64,000 nt of DNA. Origin: Lyngbya confervoides BDU141951. GTDB taxonomy: Bacteria; Cyanobacteriota; Cyanobacteriia; Thermosynechococcales; Thermosynechococcaceae. The stretch is from NCBI RefSeq assembly GCF_000817775.3, contig NZ_JTHE03000009.1, positions 27,232-91,231 of the forward strand, read 5' to 3'. Both the position numbers and the translations under genes were made by a program. Below, one piece after another: positions 18,499 to 26,418 of this stretch; the stretch's first letter is position 1; every line of letters starts with the position of its first letter. The notes below the pieces were generated by a model. The model did not search any database. It was not told the DNA's origin and saw nothing but the letters and a program-made list of their open reading frames with translations.

Positions 18499-20100
18499 AT
18501 GTCCACCAAACACCATGTTTCAGGTTTTATGTCTCAGGTTCACGGTAGGGTTGACATTCTGGGGGCTGGCCCTGGAGACCCAGGATTACTCACCCTTGTT
18601 GGTCAAGAACTTCTCGCGCAGGCTGAAGTTCTCATTTATGATGCCCTGGTTGACCCGTTTTTATTAACGTTCACCAAGGAAAATTGTCAACGGCATCGGG
18701 TGGGGAAACGGGGAGGACAGCCTAGCTGGAAACAGGCTGACATTAATCGTCTGCTGGTGGAGATTGCGCAACAGGGAAAACGGGTGGTTCGGCTGAAGAG
18801 TGGCGATCCCTTTGTCTTTGGCCGCACGGCCACTGAGGTGGAGGCCCTGAACGCAGTAAACTGCCCTGTCTACGTATGGCCTGGTATTTCTTCGGTGCTG
18901 GCGGCTCCCCTATTGGCCGGTATTCCGGTAACGGATCCAGACACCAGTCAGGTGGTGACCCTGGTGAGCGGCCACGCCCCAGCTACACTGAACTGGCAGG
19001 CGATCGCCGCCAGCGATACCCAGATTATTCTCATGGGAATGCGAACCTTGCCAGACCTGCGCACGGCATTGCTCAACGCCGGCAAGTCGCCCCAGACCCC
19101 TGTGGCAGTTATACGCGGGTGTAGCTGGCCCCACCAAGAATGCTGGATCGGAACCCTGGACACCCTCACTCCTCCCGCAGACCCCCTTGCCCCCGCCGTT
19201 ATTGTGGTGGGGAAGGTGGTAGAAAAGCGCAGGCAGCTAAGGCTTTCCAATTGCTTAGATGCATCCCCGCGCAGCCAGATCCTGCGTGGGCGACACATCC
19301 TGGTAACCCGCGCGGCGGGCCAATCAAGTTCCTTTCGAGATCAGCTTACAAACCTCGGTGCCCAGGTCACCGAAATGCCAGCCCTGGAAATTGTGGCTCC
19401 CACTCGTTGGGAGGATCTCGATCAGGCCATTGAGGCCCTCGCCACCTACCACTGGCTGATCTTGACCTCGGCAAACGCGGTGCAGTTTTTCTTCCATCGC
19501 CTTTCCCATTGGCAGCTCGATAGCCGCGCCTTGGGTCAGGTGAAAGTGGCGGTCGTGGGACGCAAAACAGCCGATCAACTGACACAGTTTGGAATTCGCC
19601 CAGACTACATTCCTCCGAATTTCATTGCAGATGATCTAGCGGCAAATTTTCCAGGCGGACCAGATCTCTCGGCATACTCTATTTTGCTCCCCAGGGTGGA
19701 AAGTGGCGGCCGCGATCTTTTGGTACAGTCCCTTCAGGCACAAGGTGCCCAGGTGACGGAGGTGGCCGCTTACCAGTCACAATGCCCCACGCACATTCCG
19801 CCAACGGTGGTTGACTCGCTTCAAACCACCCCCTTGGATGCCATCACCTTTGCCAGCTCCAAAACGGTTCGGCACACCGTTCAGCTTCTCAATTCCCTGA
19901 CCCATCAGGTTTGGAATCAGTCGGCCCAGGATTGGCTTAAGTCCACCTGTATTGCCTCCATCGGTCCTCAGACCTCTAAAACTTGCCGAGATCTTCTGGG
20001 CCGGGTCGATGTTGAGCCCAAAGAATATACCCTTGATAGCCTCACCCAGGCGTTAGTTCAGTATTTTCAGGATCACGAAGGCCCGAAACCCCATCCCTAG
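18499..20100 (+). CDS. cobA-hemD: Fused uroporphyrinogen-III methyltransferase and uroporphyrinogen-III synthase
   Basis: One 533-aa frame holds two enzymes. Residues about 15-255 are SUMT (CobA): GAGPGDPGLLTL, VRLKSGDPFVFGR and the GMRTLP segment, which makes precorrin-2 for siroheme or cobalamin. Residues about 265-525 are HemD: RHILVTRAAGQSSSFRDQL and SSKTVRH-type C-terminal part. HemD closes hydroxymethylbilane to uroporphyrinogen III, which SUMT then methylates. Two starts are possible: ATG 18499 and ATG 18529 (MSQVHGRVDILGAG), the latter at the beginning of the second half of a 14-bp duplication. The stop shares CTAG with the stop of the convergent ArsR gene. Confidence 0.93.
   Translation: MSTKHHVSGFMSQVHGRVDILGAGPGDPGLLTLVGQELLAQAEVLIYDALVDPFLLTFTKENCQRHRVGKRGGQPSWKQADINRLLVEIAQQGKRVVRLKSGDPFVFGRTATEVEALNAVNCPVYVWPGISSVLAAPLLAGIPVTDPDTSQVVTLVSGHAPATLNWQAIAASDTQIILMGMRTLPDLRTALLNAGKSPQTPVAVIRGCSWPHQECWIGTLDTLTPPADPLAPAVIVVGKVVEKRRQLRLSNCLDASPRSQILRGRHILVTRAAGQSSSFRDQLTNLGAQVTEMPALEIVAPTRWEDLDQAIEALATYHWLILTSANAVQFFFHRLSHWQLDSRALGQVKVAVVGRKTADQLTQFGIRPDYIPPNFIADDLAANFPGGPDLSAYSILLPRVESGGRDLLVQSLQAQGAQVTEVAAYQSQCPTHIPPTVVDSLQTTPLDAITFASSKTVRHTVQLLNSLTHQVWNQSAQDWLKSTCIASIGPQTSKTCRDLLGRVDVEPKEYTLDSLTQALVQYFQDHEGPKPHP
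18515..18542 (+). repeat. 14-bp imperfect tandem duplication at the cobA-hemD start
   Basis: ATGTTTCAGGTTTT (18515-18528) is followed by ATGTCTCAGGTTCA (18529-18542), 11 of 14 bases equal. The period is not a multiple of three. This favours ATG 18529 as the original start, with the upstream copy being an added segment. Confidence 0.6.
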
Positions 20101-20429
20101 GCAGAATGTTCAGAGTTTGGCGGAGGGAAAATTTGGGCATGGCGGCGGAAATCTGCGATATATTCTTCCAGATGGATGAGTTGTGCCAGATTTAAACTGT
20201 AGTAAATCCAACGACCTTCGTGGCGGGTATAGACTAAGTCGGCATCCTTGAGAACCTTCAGGTGGAACGATAGCTTGGACTGAGTCACGTTCAGCTCTTC
20301 ACAAAGCTCTCCCACACAAAACTCCTGATGTCGCAGATGCTCCAAGATCTGCATACGAATCGGGTCAGAGAGCGCATGAAAGCCACTCACTAAGGCATCT
20401 TGATGGGCGGGAGCGTAGGTTGAGGTCAT
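20097..20429 (-). CDS. ArsR/SmtB-family transcriptional regulator
   Basis: The 110-aa protein is a winged-helix dimeric repressor type: LSDPIRMQILEHLRHQEFCVGELCEEL, recognition helix QSKLSFHLKVLKDADLV and wing RHEGRWIYYSL. Two cysteines (FCVGELC) lie where ArsR proteins bind arsenite or other thiophilic ligands, but the classical CVC pair is not present. Ligand unknown. It ends on the shared CTAG with cobA-hemD. Possible promoter TATACT on the minus strand near 20510. Confidence 0.85.
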   Translation of the reverse strand: MTSTYAPAHQDALVSGFHALSDPIRMQILEHLRHQEFCVGELCEELNVTQSKLSFHLKVLKDADLVYTRHEGRWIYYSLNLAQLIHLEEYIADFRRHAQIFPPPNSEHSA

Positions 20430-20770
20430 TCTGTAGTCAAATTGGGTTAACGGGGGCTGGTTTCACCAAAGCAGTGCTTCCACCCCCTTTAGTTTTCACC
20501 CTCATTAGTATAGTCATACTCCAGGGTTAGTCTGCCGGATCAGGGACAGGATGCCCTAAAAATCAAGGGTCCTGCGATGGCCGCCGCCGATCCTAGGACA
20601 CCTGGCCCAGGATGACGAGGCCGTAAACTTCCCCTTTTCCGCAAAGGTCCCAGCTTGTGGTCAATGTTGGGGCAGCAAGTCAATACACTTAAGATTTATG
20701 AACACTAGATTTATGAACACTTGCTCCCCAGCTGTCCCGAAGGATCCCCCCGCTCTGGAGATGCAAGGTT
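20430..20770. other. Intergenic region between arsR and mutM
   Basis: 341 nt without a credible gene. It holds a possible minus-strand -10 box (TATACT, near 20510) inside GTATAGTCATAC, which may be an arsR autoregulation site. It also holds a 15-bp tandem duplication at 20692-20721. I see no structured RNA. Confidence 0.5.
20692..20721 (+). repeat. 15-bp perfect tandem duplication
   Basis: AGATTTATGAACACT is present twice without gap (20692-20706, 20707-20721), 50 nt beyond the mutM stop. All 15 bases agree. Confidence 0.9.
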
Positions 20771-21628
20771 TCAAGGGTCCTGTTGCCGCTGACAGGTGGG
20801 GCAAAAGTGAGCCGAGCGCCCCGCCAGCTTAATCTGCTCTATGGGGGTGTGACAGACTTTACAGGGGTGGGCCTTACGCCCATACACCCAGGCTTCTCCG
20901 CCATAGTTACCGTTGATCCCTGTCACACCCGTAAAGGTACTAAAGCTGGTTCCGCCCGCCTTAATCCCAGCCTGAAGAACATGGCGGACTGATTTCCAGA
21001 GTTGCCGGATTTGCTGTTTTTGGAGGTGAGCACAGCGGGTCGCCGGGTGAATTCCGCTGTGGAATAAGGCTTCATCAGCATAGATATTACCAACCCCAGC
21101 CACTAGCCTTTGATCCAGCAGAGCCGTTTTAATGGGTCGGCTGCGATCGCACAGAGCTTGGCACAGATAATCCAGGGAAAAGTCTGCGGAAAACGGCTCG
21201 GGTCCGAGTCCCTGGAGTCCGGTGATAATTGACTCCGGAGGGCAAGGGCTTGGAACCCACCACAGTTGACCAAAGGTGCGCTGGTCCACAAACCTCAGCT
21301 CTTGTCCCTGAGTCATCAGAAAGCGAACCCGGGTGTGCTTATGCAGCGGCTCATCTTGAGCCAGCCAAAGCAGCTGCCCACTCATCCGCAGATGAGCACC
21401 CAGAACTCCGAGGGGCGTTTGCTCTGGCCCAATCAGGTGGGCTAGCAGATACTTTCCCCGGCGATCCCAGTGCTGAATTTGAGCTTGGGGGAGCGCCTGA
21501 ACAAACTGTTGAGGCGTGGGATGTCCAATCGAACGGGGATAAAGAACAACCACTTCAAGAATAGGGTGGTGTAAAGTCACGGTTTCCAAGCCACGGCGAA
21601 CCGTTTCCACCTCCGGCAACTCAGGCAT
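20771..21628 (-). CDS. mutM: Formamidopyrimidine-DNA glycosylase
   Basis: The 285-aa base-excision repair enzyme removes 8-oxoguanine and FaPy lesions. The mature N-terminus would be PELPEVETVRRGL, with the catalytic Pro and Glu. The helix-two-turn-helix (GVGNIYADEALF) and the zinc finger CKVCHTPIEQIKLAGRSAHFC-type (C-x2-C ... C-x2-C) are complete. It lies downstream of psaE but is separated by a terminator. Confidence 0.97.
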   Translation of the reverse strand: MPELPEVETVRRGLETVTLHHPILEVVVLYPRSIGHPTPQQFVQALPQAQIQHWDRRGKYLLAHLIGPEQTPLGVLGAHLRMSGQLLWLAQDEPLHKHTRVRFLMTQGQELRFVDQRTFGQLWWVPSPCPPESIITGLQGLGPEPFSADFSLDYLCQALCDRSRPIKTALLDQRLVAGVGNIYADEALFHSGIHPATRCAHLQKQQIRQLWKSVRHVLQAGIKAGGTSFSTFTGVTGINGNYGGEAWVYGRKAHPCKVCHTPIEQIKLAGRSAHFCPTCQRQQDP

Positions 21629-21662
21629 GAAAGGTTAGAGTCCTGGGGATATGGCCCTCAAT

Positions 21663-21688
21663 CATAAAAAACGTCCATAAAAAACATC
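21663..21688 (-). repeat. 13-bp tandem duplication with A6 tracts
   Basis: CATAAAAAACGTC (21663-21675) is followed by CATAAAAAACATC (21676-21688). On the minus strand this doubles the T6 tract after the psaE terminator stem. Confidence 0.8.
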
Positions 21689-21724
21689 AATTGCTCTTTA
21701 CAAGGGTGAGCAAAGAGCAATTGA
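21679..21724 (-). terminator. Rho-independent terminator of psaE
   Basis: A perfect 13-bp inverted repeat (21687-21699 with 21712-21724, TCAATTGCTCTTT and its complement) with a 12-nt loop is followed on the minus strand by a T6 tract (21684-21679). It lies 150 nt after the psaE stop and before mutM. Confidence 0.9.
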
Positions 21725-21876
21725 CGCTAAATTTAAAATCAATGAGTAACGTTAGAAGCTGCGAATCATTTTTATCCGTAGCCAACCCCCAATAAAGCTC
21801 GTTTAATAGCGCAGGGACCTTTCAATTGCACAGTAAAAATGCACCGCAGAAGCGGATCGGCAAACCCGTCTAGAGG

Positions 21877-22107
21877 CTAGGATTTTTTCGCTGGCGGCGC
21901 TTCAACTTCGACCAACTCATGTAAGCCAAAGTTGTTCGTGCTAACGCCACCGGCATTCCCGCTGTAGCCGTTGTAGTTCACCTTGTCAAAACGAACAATC
22001 ACTGGATATTTAATCCCGCTTTTATCCACAGAGGCAACGGTGCCAATTTCGTTATACCAGTAGGACTCCGGACGAAGGATCCGTACCTTAGAACCGCGTT
22101 GAACCAT
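21877..22107 (-). CDS. psaE: Photosystem I reaction centre subunit IV
   Basis: The 76-aa SH3-like stromal subunit of photosystem I helps ferredoxin docking and cyclic electron flow. The start [19 protein letters not shown] and the conserved [11 protein letters not shown]...[15 protein letters not shown] are complete, followed by a short PPAKKS tail typical of cyanobacteria. It appears monocistronic with its own terminator. No Shine-Dalgarno sequence is visible before ATG 22107. Confidence 0.98.
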   Translation of the reverse strand: MVQRGSKVRILRPESYWYNEIGTVASVDKSGIKYPVIVRFDKVNYNGYSGNAGGVSTNNFGLHELVEVEAPPAKKS

Positions 22108-22218
22108 AGATCTAAATCGCTGAATTTTTGAACGAACGCATAATAGCTACACACTACTACGATTCCGAAACCCGGCCCTTGCTTCAGACCTAAACATTTA
22201 TGAATCGTAACGGTTCAG

Positions 22219-23109
22219 TTACAAAATTTCGGGAGCCTGCTGCTGCTGTAGATCGACCAAGATCACTCTCAGCACCTGCTGGAGCAGATGAAGCAGGGTG
22301 ATACGGCAATCGAGCCAATCTTCGGTTTCGCGCTCAGACAGACCAAACAGACGGCATTGGCCATAGAACTGCTGGAAGAGTCTGAGCCAGGTTTGGCTTA
22401 GGGCACGGGCGCGCGAAATGGGCCAAGGCAATACGAGGGGCTGCTGCCAAAAGGCAGTGGAGGGAACAAGCCGCAGCTGGCTGGCACAGTAGGTTCGCTG
22501 GAACTGTAAGGGGAAGGAGCACAGCGATCGCAGGATCTGTCCCTCTGCGCAGTCCGGTTGCGCCCTCATCGCCGGGGGGAAGCAAACCGATCGACTCCAT
22601 CGATGGAACAGTTCATGATCCTGAGCCAAGCGCAGGAGTGAGCAGCAGCGAGCATGGGCGTAGGCCCATTCAAATCCCCAAAAAGGGTCTGCCTTGAGGC
22701 TCCTCCCGGCGGGGAGAGTACTGGCTAGGGTCAAGTGCTGCAAACGAGGTGGATGCTGCAGGGCTTGATTCAGGCAAAATTCCTGCAGAACATCGGCCAC
22801 GCGAATGTCAATCCAGCCGCTGGCCCTGTCTACTCGACTCTGGATTTGCGCAGCCTGGTCAGGAATCTGTGCCTGGATCCAGGACTGAAAGGCGACCAAA
22901 AGGACAGCAGGGTCAACCTGAGGAAGCTGAAGAGCAAGGGGAGTTCGATAAATCCCCCAGGTGTGGGGATGGGGCTCAAGCACCAGGTTGACCGCGGATC
23001 GATCTCCCTGGACATTCACCTCCTGCGCGGCAATCGCCAGTCCTGCAAGCAACATGGGCACCGGGGATGGGTACCAGAGCTGACAGTGGACATCAAAACC
23101 AGGAAACAT
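22219..23109 (-). CDS. Stand-alone DALR anticodon-binding domain protein
   Basis: A 296-aa protein whose middle and C-terminal parts resemble the C-terminal domain of arginyl-tRNA synthetase: YAHARCCSLLRLA (ArgRS has YAHARxxSxxR) near residue 150, a long helical stretch and a final helix ILVDLQQQQAPEIL. The catalytic HIGH and KMSK parts are absent, so it cannot charge tRNA. It could bind tRNA(Arg) or have a moonlighting role. The N-terminal 140 residues are unlike known domains to me. Start is uncertain: ATG 23109 lies inside a 16-bp tandem repeat; a later ATG (codon 19) is possible. Confidence 0.65.
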   Translation of the reverse strand: MFPGFDVHCQLWYPSPVPMLLAGLAIAAQEVNVQGDRSAVNLVLEPHPHTWGIYRTPLALQLPQVDPAVLLVAFQSWIQAQIPDQAAQIQSRVDRASGWIDIRVADVLQEFCLNQALQHPPRLQHLTLASTLPAGRSLKADPFWGFEWAYAHARCCSLLRLAQDHELFHRWSRSVCFPPAMRAQPDCAEGQILRSLCSFPLQFQRTYCASQLRLVPSTAFWQQPLVLPWPISRARALSQTWLRLFQQFYGQCRLFGLSERETEDWLDCRITLLHLLQQVLRVILVDLQQQQAPEIL

Positions 23110-23148
23110 CAAAACCAGGAAACATCAAAAACATTGACATCAAAAGCC
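23091..23148 (-). repeat. 16-bp tandem repeat covering a start codon
   Basis: CATCAAAACCAGGAAA occurs twice exactly (23091-23106, 23107-23122), followed by two diverged copies beginning CATCAAAA (23123, 23138). On the minus strand each copy gives TTTTGATG, so candidate ATG codons are multiplied in different frames ahead of the DALR gene. Confidence 0.88.
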
Positions 23149-23230
23149 TCTCTGGGAGGTGCCTGGGGAATGAAATCGCCCTAGGGTCGGTTGAGGTCTT
23201 TGCGCAAGGATGCTAGATCAAACCACTGCA

Positions 23231-23245
23231 GATTCTTCTAGAATC
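23231..23245 (+). promoter_or_regulatory. Small palindrome upstream of the amidase gene
   Basis: GATTCT-TCT-AGAATC is a perfect 6-bp inverted repeat 45 nt before the amidase start. It could be an operator or part of the 5' leader. No regulator is recognised. Confidence 0.35.
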
Positions 23246-23289
23246 ATCCTAGCTTTTGCCCCCCTTCAGGTTCAGTTTTCGGTCTGCCC

Positions 23290-25074
23290 ATGAAAAAAGT
23301 TGTCCCCAGTGCCCTGTTCACCCTGACAGCCTTAACCAGCTTACCCGCCTACGCCAACGATGCGCTGCAGGTGGTCTACCCTCCTGCTGACCATCAAACG
23401 GCCGCCGATCGGATTTTTATCATTGGAACGGCCCCACCGGATAGCCCAGTGCGGCTGAACGGGACCGTGATTCAAGACCGAAGTGTTTCAGGGCATTTCG
23501 CCCCCAGCATTCCTCTGGCGGTGGGGGAAAATGTCGTCACCCTGGACGCCCAGGGGCAACAACTCACCCTTCGGATTACGCGATCGCCCAGCGACCCCCC
23601 GCTTCCCTCACAGTTTGGATTTTTAGACAACTCGCTACAGCCAGCGGTGGATCTAGCGCGCATGCCCCATGAACCCATCTGTTTTCGCGCGATCGCTACG
23701 CCCAACTCCCAGGTGCTGGTCACCGTTGGATCCCAGCAGATCAAGCTATTGCCGGTGGGAGAATCGGTGGAGTTGCCCCCCAACTCAGCCGTATTGACCC
23801 TCAACAATCAGCCCCAGCCCCAGAGGGCTAATGGAGTTTACCAAAACTGTACAGGGTTTGCTGATCCAGGATTCCTGGGAAGCCCCCAATTCCAAGTGAC
23901 CCGTGCAACGGGTGATCGGGTTGCCCAGGTCAGCGATGGATCTATCACCATTCTTGATCCCGCCAATATCGAGATGGTTGAGGTCACGGCAAGCCAGGGC
24001 GTTGCTCGCACTGGACCGAGTACGAACCACTCGCGCCTTACCCCCCTGCCCCAGGGAACCCAGGCCAGAATCACAGGGGCAGAAGGAGATTGGTGGCGTT
24101 TGGACTATGGAGCCTGGATTAAGAAGGCGGAAACCCAAACCATTCCCCGTCAAGGGCCGACCCAATCAATCATTCGCAGTCTGAAGTCTCGCTCCGCAGG
24201 AGACTGGACCGAGGTGGTTTTTCCGCTGCAAACGCCGGTTCCCATCTCAGTGGAGCAGGGCGATCGATTCCTAAGGCTGACGCTACACAATACCACCGCA
24301 CAAACCGATACCATTTTTGTCCCCCCGGATGCGGTCATAGAGCGTCTAGACTGGTCGCAGCCCAGTCCTCAACAAGCCACCTATCGTTTCCAGCTTAAGG
24401 CTGAACAGGCGTGGGGCTATAAGCTTCGTTACGAAGGCACAAGCTTAATTCTCTCTCTGCGCCACCCTCCGCAACTAAGCCGCGATCGCAGATCGTTGCA
24501 AGGCGCAAAAATTTTGCTAGATGCTGGCCACGGCAGCGAGAACGATCTTGGGGCGAGAGGTCCCAACGGCTACCCAGAAAAAGACGCAAATCTCTTTGTC
24601 ACCCAGGTGCTGCAGCGGGAGCTAGAAAATCGGGGGGCAGAGGTGATCATGACGCGACTAGCAGAGGAAGATCTATATCCCCAGGATCGCGTGGCCGTGA
24701 TTGAGCAGAGAGAGCCGCATCTAGCGGTGAGCCTGCACTTTAATGCCTTGCCCGACAATGGAGATGCCCTGAAGACCCAAGGCATTGGGGCCTTTTGGTA
24801 TCATCCCCAGGCCTACGACTTTTCTGTGTTTATCCATGACTATCTGGTGAACCGCCTAGGGCGCAAGTCCTACGGTGTCTTTTGGAACAATTTAGCCCTG
24901 ACGCGCCCGACGGTGTCCCCCTCGGTTTTGCTGGAGCTGGGCTTCATGATTAATCCCGAGGAGTTTGAATGGATTAGCGATTCCAAGGCCCAAACCCAGC
25001 TAGGAAAGGCCCTAGCCGATGGCATTACCCTTTGGTTCCATCGCAGCCAGACGGGAGAAAGAGCCCAACCATAA
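23290..25074 (+). CDS. N-acetylmuramoyl-L-alanine amidase (AmiC/CwlM type)
   Basis: The 594-aa exported cell-wall hydrolase cleaves the amide bond between muramic acid and the stem peptide. A signal peptide ends near SLPAYA (residue about 22). Regions with SH3b-like and AMIN-like character follow (about 225-290, 300-390). The amidase_3 catalytic domain runs from GAKILLDAGHGSENDLGARG (about residue 405), with zinc ligands His in DAGHG, Glu in YPEKDANL and His in SLHFNA. The final Glu in LLELGFM is present. Cyanobacterial homologues are needed for septal junctions or cell separation. Confidence 0.93.
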   Translation: MKKVVPSALFTLTALTSLPAYANDALQVVYPPADHQTAADRIFIIGTAPPDSPVRLNGTVIQDRSVSGHFAPSIPLAVGENVVTLDAQGQQLTLRITRSPSDPPLPSQFGFLDNSLQPAVDLARMPHEPICFRAIATPNSQVLVTVGSQQIKLLPVGESVELPPNSAVLTLNNQPQPQRANGVYQNCTGFADPGFLGSPQFQVTRATGDRVAQVSDGSITILDPANIEMVEVTASQGVARTGPSTNHSRLTPLPQGTQARITGAEGDWWRLDYGAWIKKAETQTIPRQGPTQSIIRSLKSRSAGDWTEVVFPLQTPVPISVEQGDRFLRLTLHNTTAQTDTIFVPPDAVIERLDWSQPSPQQATYRFQLKAEQAWGYKLRYEGTSLILSLRHPPQLSRDRRSLQGAKILLDAGHGSENDLGARGPNGYPEKDANLFVTQVLQRELENRGAEVIMTRLAEEDLYPQDRVAVIEQREPHLAVSLHFNALPDNGDALKTQGIGAFWYHPQAYDFSVFIHDYLVNRLGRKSYGVFWNNLALTRPTVSPSVLLELGFMINPEEFEWISDSKAQTQLGKALADGITLWFHRSQTGERAQP

Positions 25075-25114
25075 GCTTGGGCCAGGCTAGGGGTTAGATC
25101 TAGGGGCCCAAGCT
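25074..25114. terminator. Inverted repeat between convergent genes
   Basis: AGCTTGGGCC (25074-25083) and GGCCCAAGCT (25105-25114) form a perfect 10-bp inverted repeat with a 21-nt loop. It lies exactly between the amidase stop and the cobW stop. It has no T tract, so termination in either direction is plausible but not shown. Confidence 0.5.
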
Positions 25115-26267
25115 AGGCGCCAAACCCCTGGCCACGACTGCTGCTAGGCAGGGTCAGGCAGCTATCGAGCTGGGCCCGGAGTTTGTCATGGTCTAGGTTT
25201 TGGCCGATCAGCACCAGCTGATTCTTAGGATCTCCCTTCCAGGCCTCGTCCTCCAAGGAAAAACGCTTGCCGCTCAGGTGGAACACATGGCGCTTCGGAC
25301 TTTCATCGAACCAGAGAATTCCCTTAGCCCGAAAGACATTAATGGGAAGTTGATTATCGAGGAAATGCTGAAATTTGCGCACGGAAAAGGGGCGATCGCT
25401 CTGAAAAGAAAGGGAAGTAAACCCATCAATGGCGAGGTGATCGGAATGGACCTGTTCATGCTTGTGCCCGTGGCCATGGCTATGCTCATGCTTGTGCCCA
25501 TGATCGGGCCCATGATCATGATGCTCGCCCTCCTCTGCACCGTGATCGTGCAGGCAGTGCCCGTGGTCATGATCGCAATCGCTGTGATCCTGGCGATCGC
25601 CCTCCGATGCAGAGGCAAAATAGCGATCCGACTCAAACAGCCCCACACTGAGCAGCAGGGGCAACGGAACCTGCCCCTTCACCGTGCGCATGATTCTGGC
25701 CCCCTCGCGCATCTCGCGCAGGCGCACTTCCAGTAAATCCAGATCCGCTGTATCGACCAGATCAGCTTTGTTGAGCAGAATAATGTCGCCGTAGGCAATT
25801 TGACTCTGGGCCGCTTCGGAATTAAATAAATCCAGGCTGAAGTTTTCGGCATCGACCATAGTAATGATGGAATCCAAGCGAGTCACATCCCGCAAATCCG
25901 TTCCCAAGAAGGTCAAAGCCACCGGCAGCGGGTCAGCAAGTCCTGTGGTTTCCACCACGAGATAGTCAATTTTTTCGGCCCGCTCTAAAACCTTATACAC
26001 CGCCTCCACCAGATCGTTATTGATCGTGCAGCAGATGCAGCCATTGCTCAGCTCCACCATGTTGTCGTCCTCGGTGGTGATCAACAGGTCATTGTCAATG
26101 CCAATCTCCCCGAATTCATTCACTAGAACGGCTGTTTTCAGCCCCTCCTGGTTGGTGAGAATGTGGTTCAAGAGCGTTGTCTTTCCACTTCCTAAAAAGC
26201 CCGTAATGATGGTGACCGGTAGGCCATGCTTCACCGTTTCCATACTGGCGCTCGGCGCTGACGTCAT
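25113..26267 (-). CDS. CobW/ZNG1-type G3E GTPase with His-rich loop
   Basis: The 384-aa P-loop GTPase has Walker A GFLGSGKTTLLNHI, the metal-binding CxCC motif in GCICC, the switch/Walker B ETTGLADP and the NKAD motif LNKADL. A histidine-rich stretch (about residues 215-275, many HDH and HGH) precedes the C-terminal CobW domain. This build is typical of zinc metallochaperones of the COG0523 family. Start ATG 26267 (MTSAPSAS) is preferred to the leucine-rich extension upstream. It is convergent with the amidase. Confidence 0.88.
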   Translation of the reverse strand: MTSAPSASMETVKHGLPVTIITGFLGSGKTTLLNHILTNQEGLKTAVLVNEFGEIGIDNDLLITTEDDNMVELSNGCICCTINNDLVEAVYKVLERAEKIDYLVVETTGLADPLPVALTFLGTDLRDVTRLDSIITMVDAENFSLDLFNSEAAQSQIAYGDIILLNKADLVDTADLDLLEVRLREMREGARIMRTVKGQVPLPLLLSVGLFESDRYFASASEGDRQDHSDCDHDHGHCLHDHGAEEGEHHDHGPDHGHKHEHSHGHGHKHEQVHSDHLAIDGFTSLSFQSDRPFSVRKFQHFLDNQLPINVFRAKGILWFDESPKRHVFHLSGKRFSLEDEAWKGDPKNQLVLIGQNLDHDKLRAQLDSCLTLPSSSRGQGFGA

Positions 26268-26418
26268 AGTCAAAGGTGTCTGTAAGCTCAACAACAAAAT
26301 TGTCCATCTATCCTATGTCAGGATGATGAGCCGATCATATTATGGCCTAGAGTTTCGCGATCCCGTGTTGTGATCAGCTTGAGTTAGGATTGGAGGTCCA
26401 GAGCATCTGCGGTCGGGG

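Noticed and set aside
26323..26338. ATGAT-GAGCCG-ATCAT palindrome upstream of cobW, possible Zur site
   Set aside because: Arms of only 5 bp and no match to the Zur boxes I know; likely chance.
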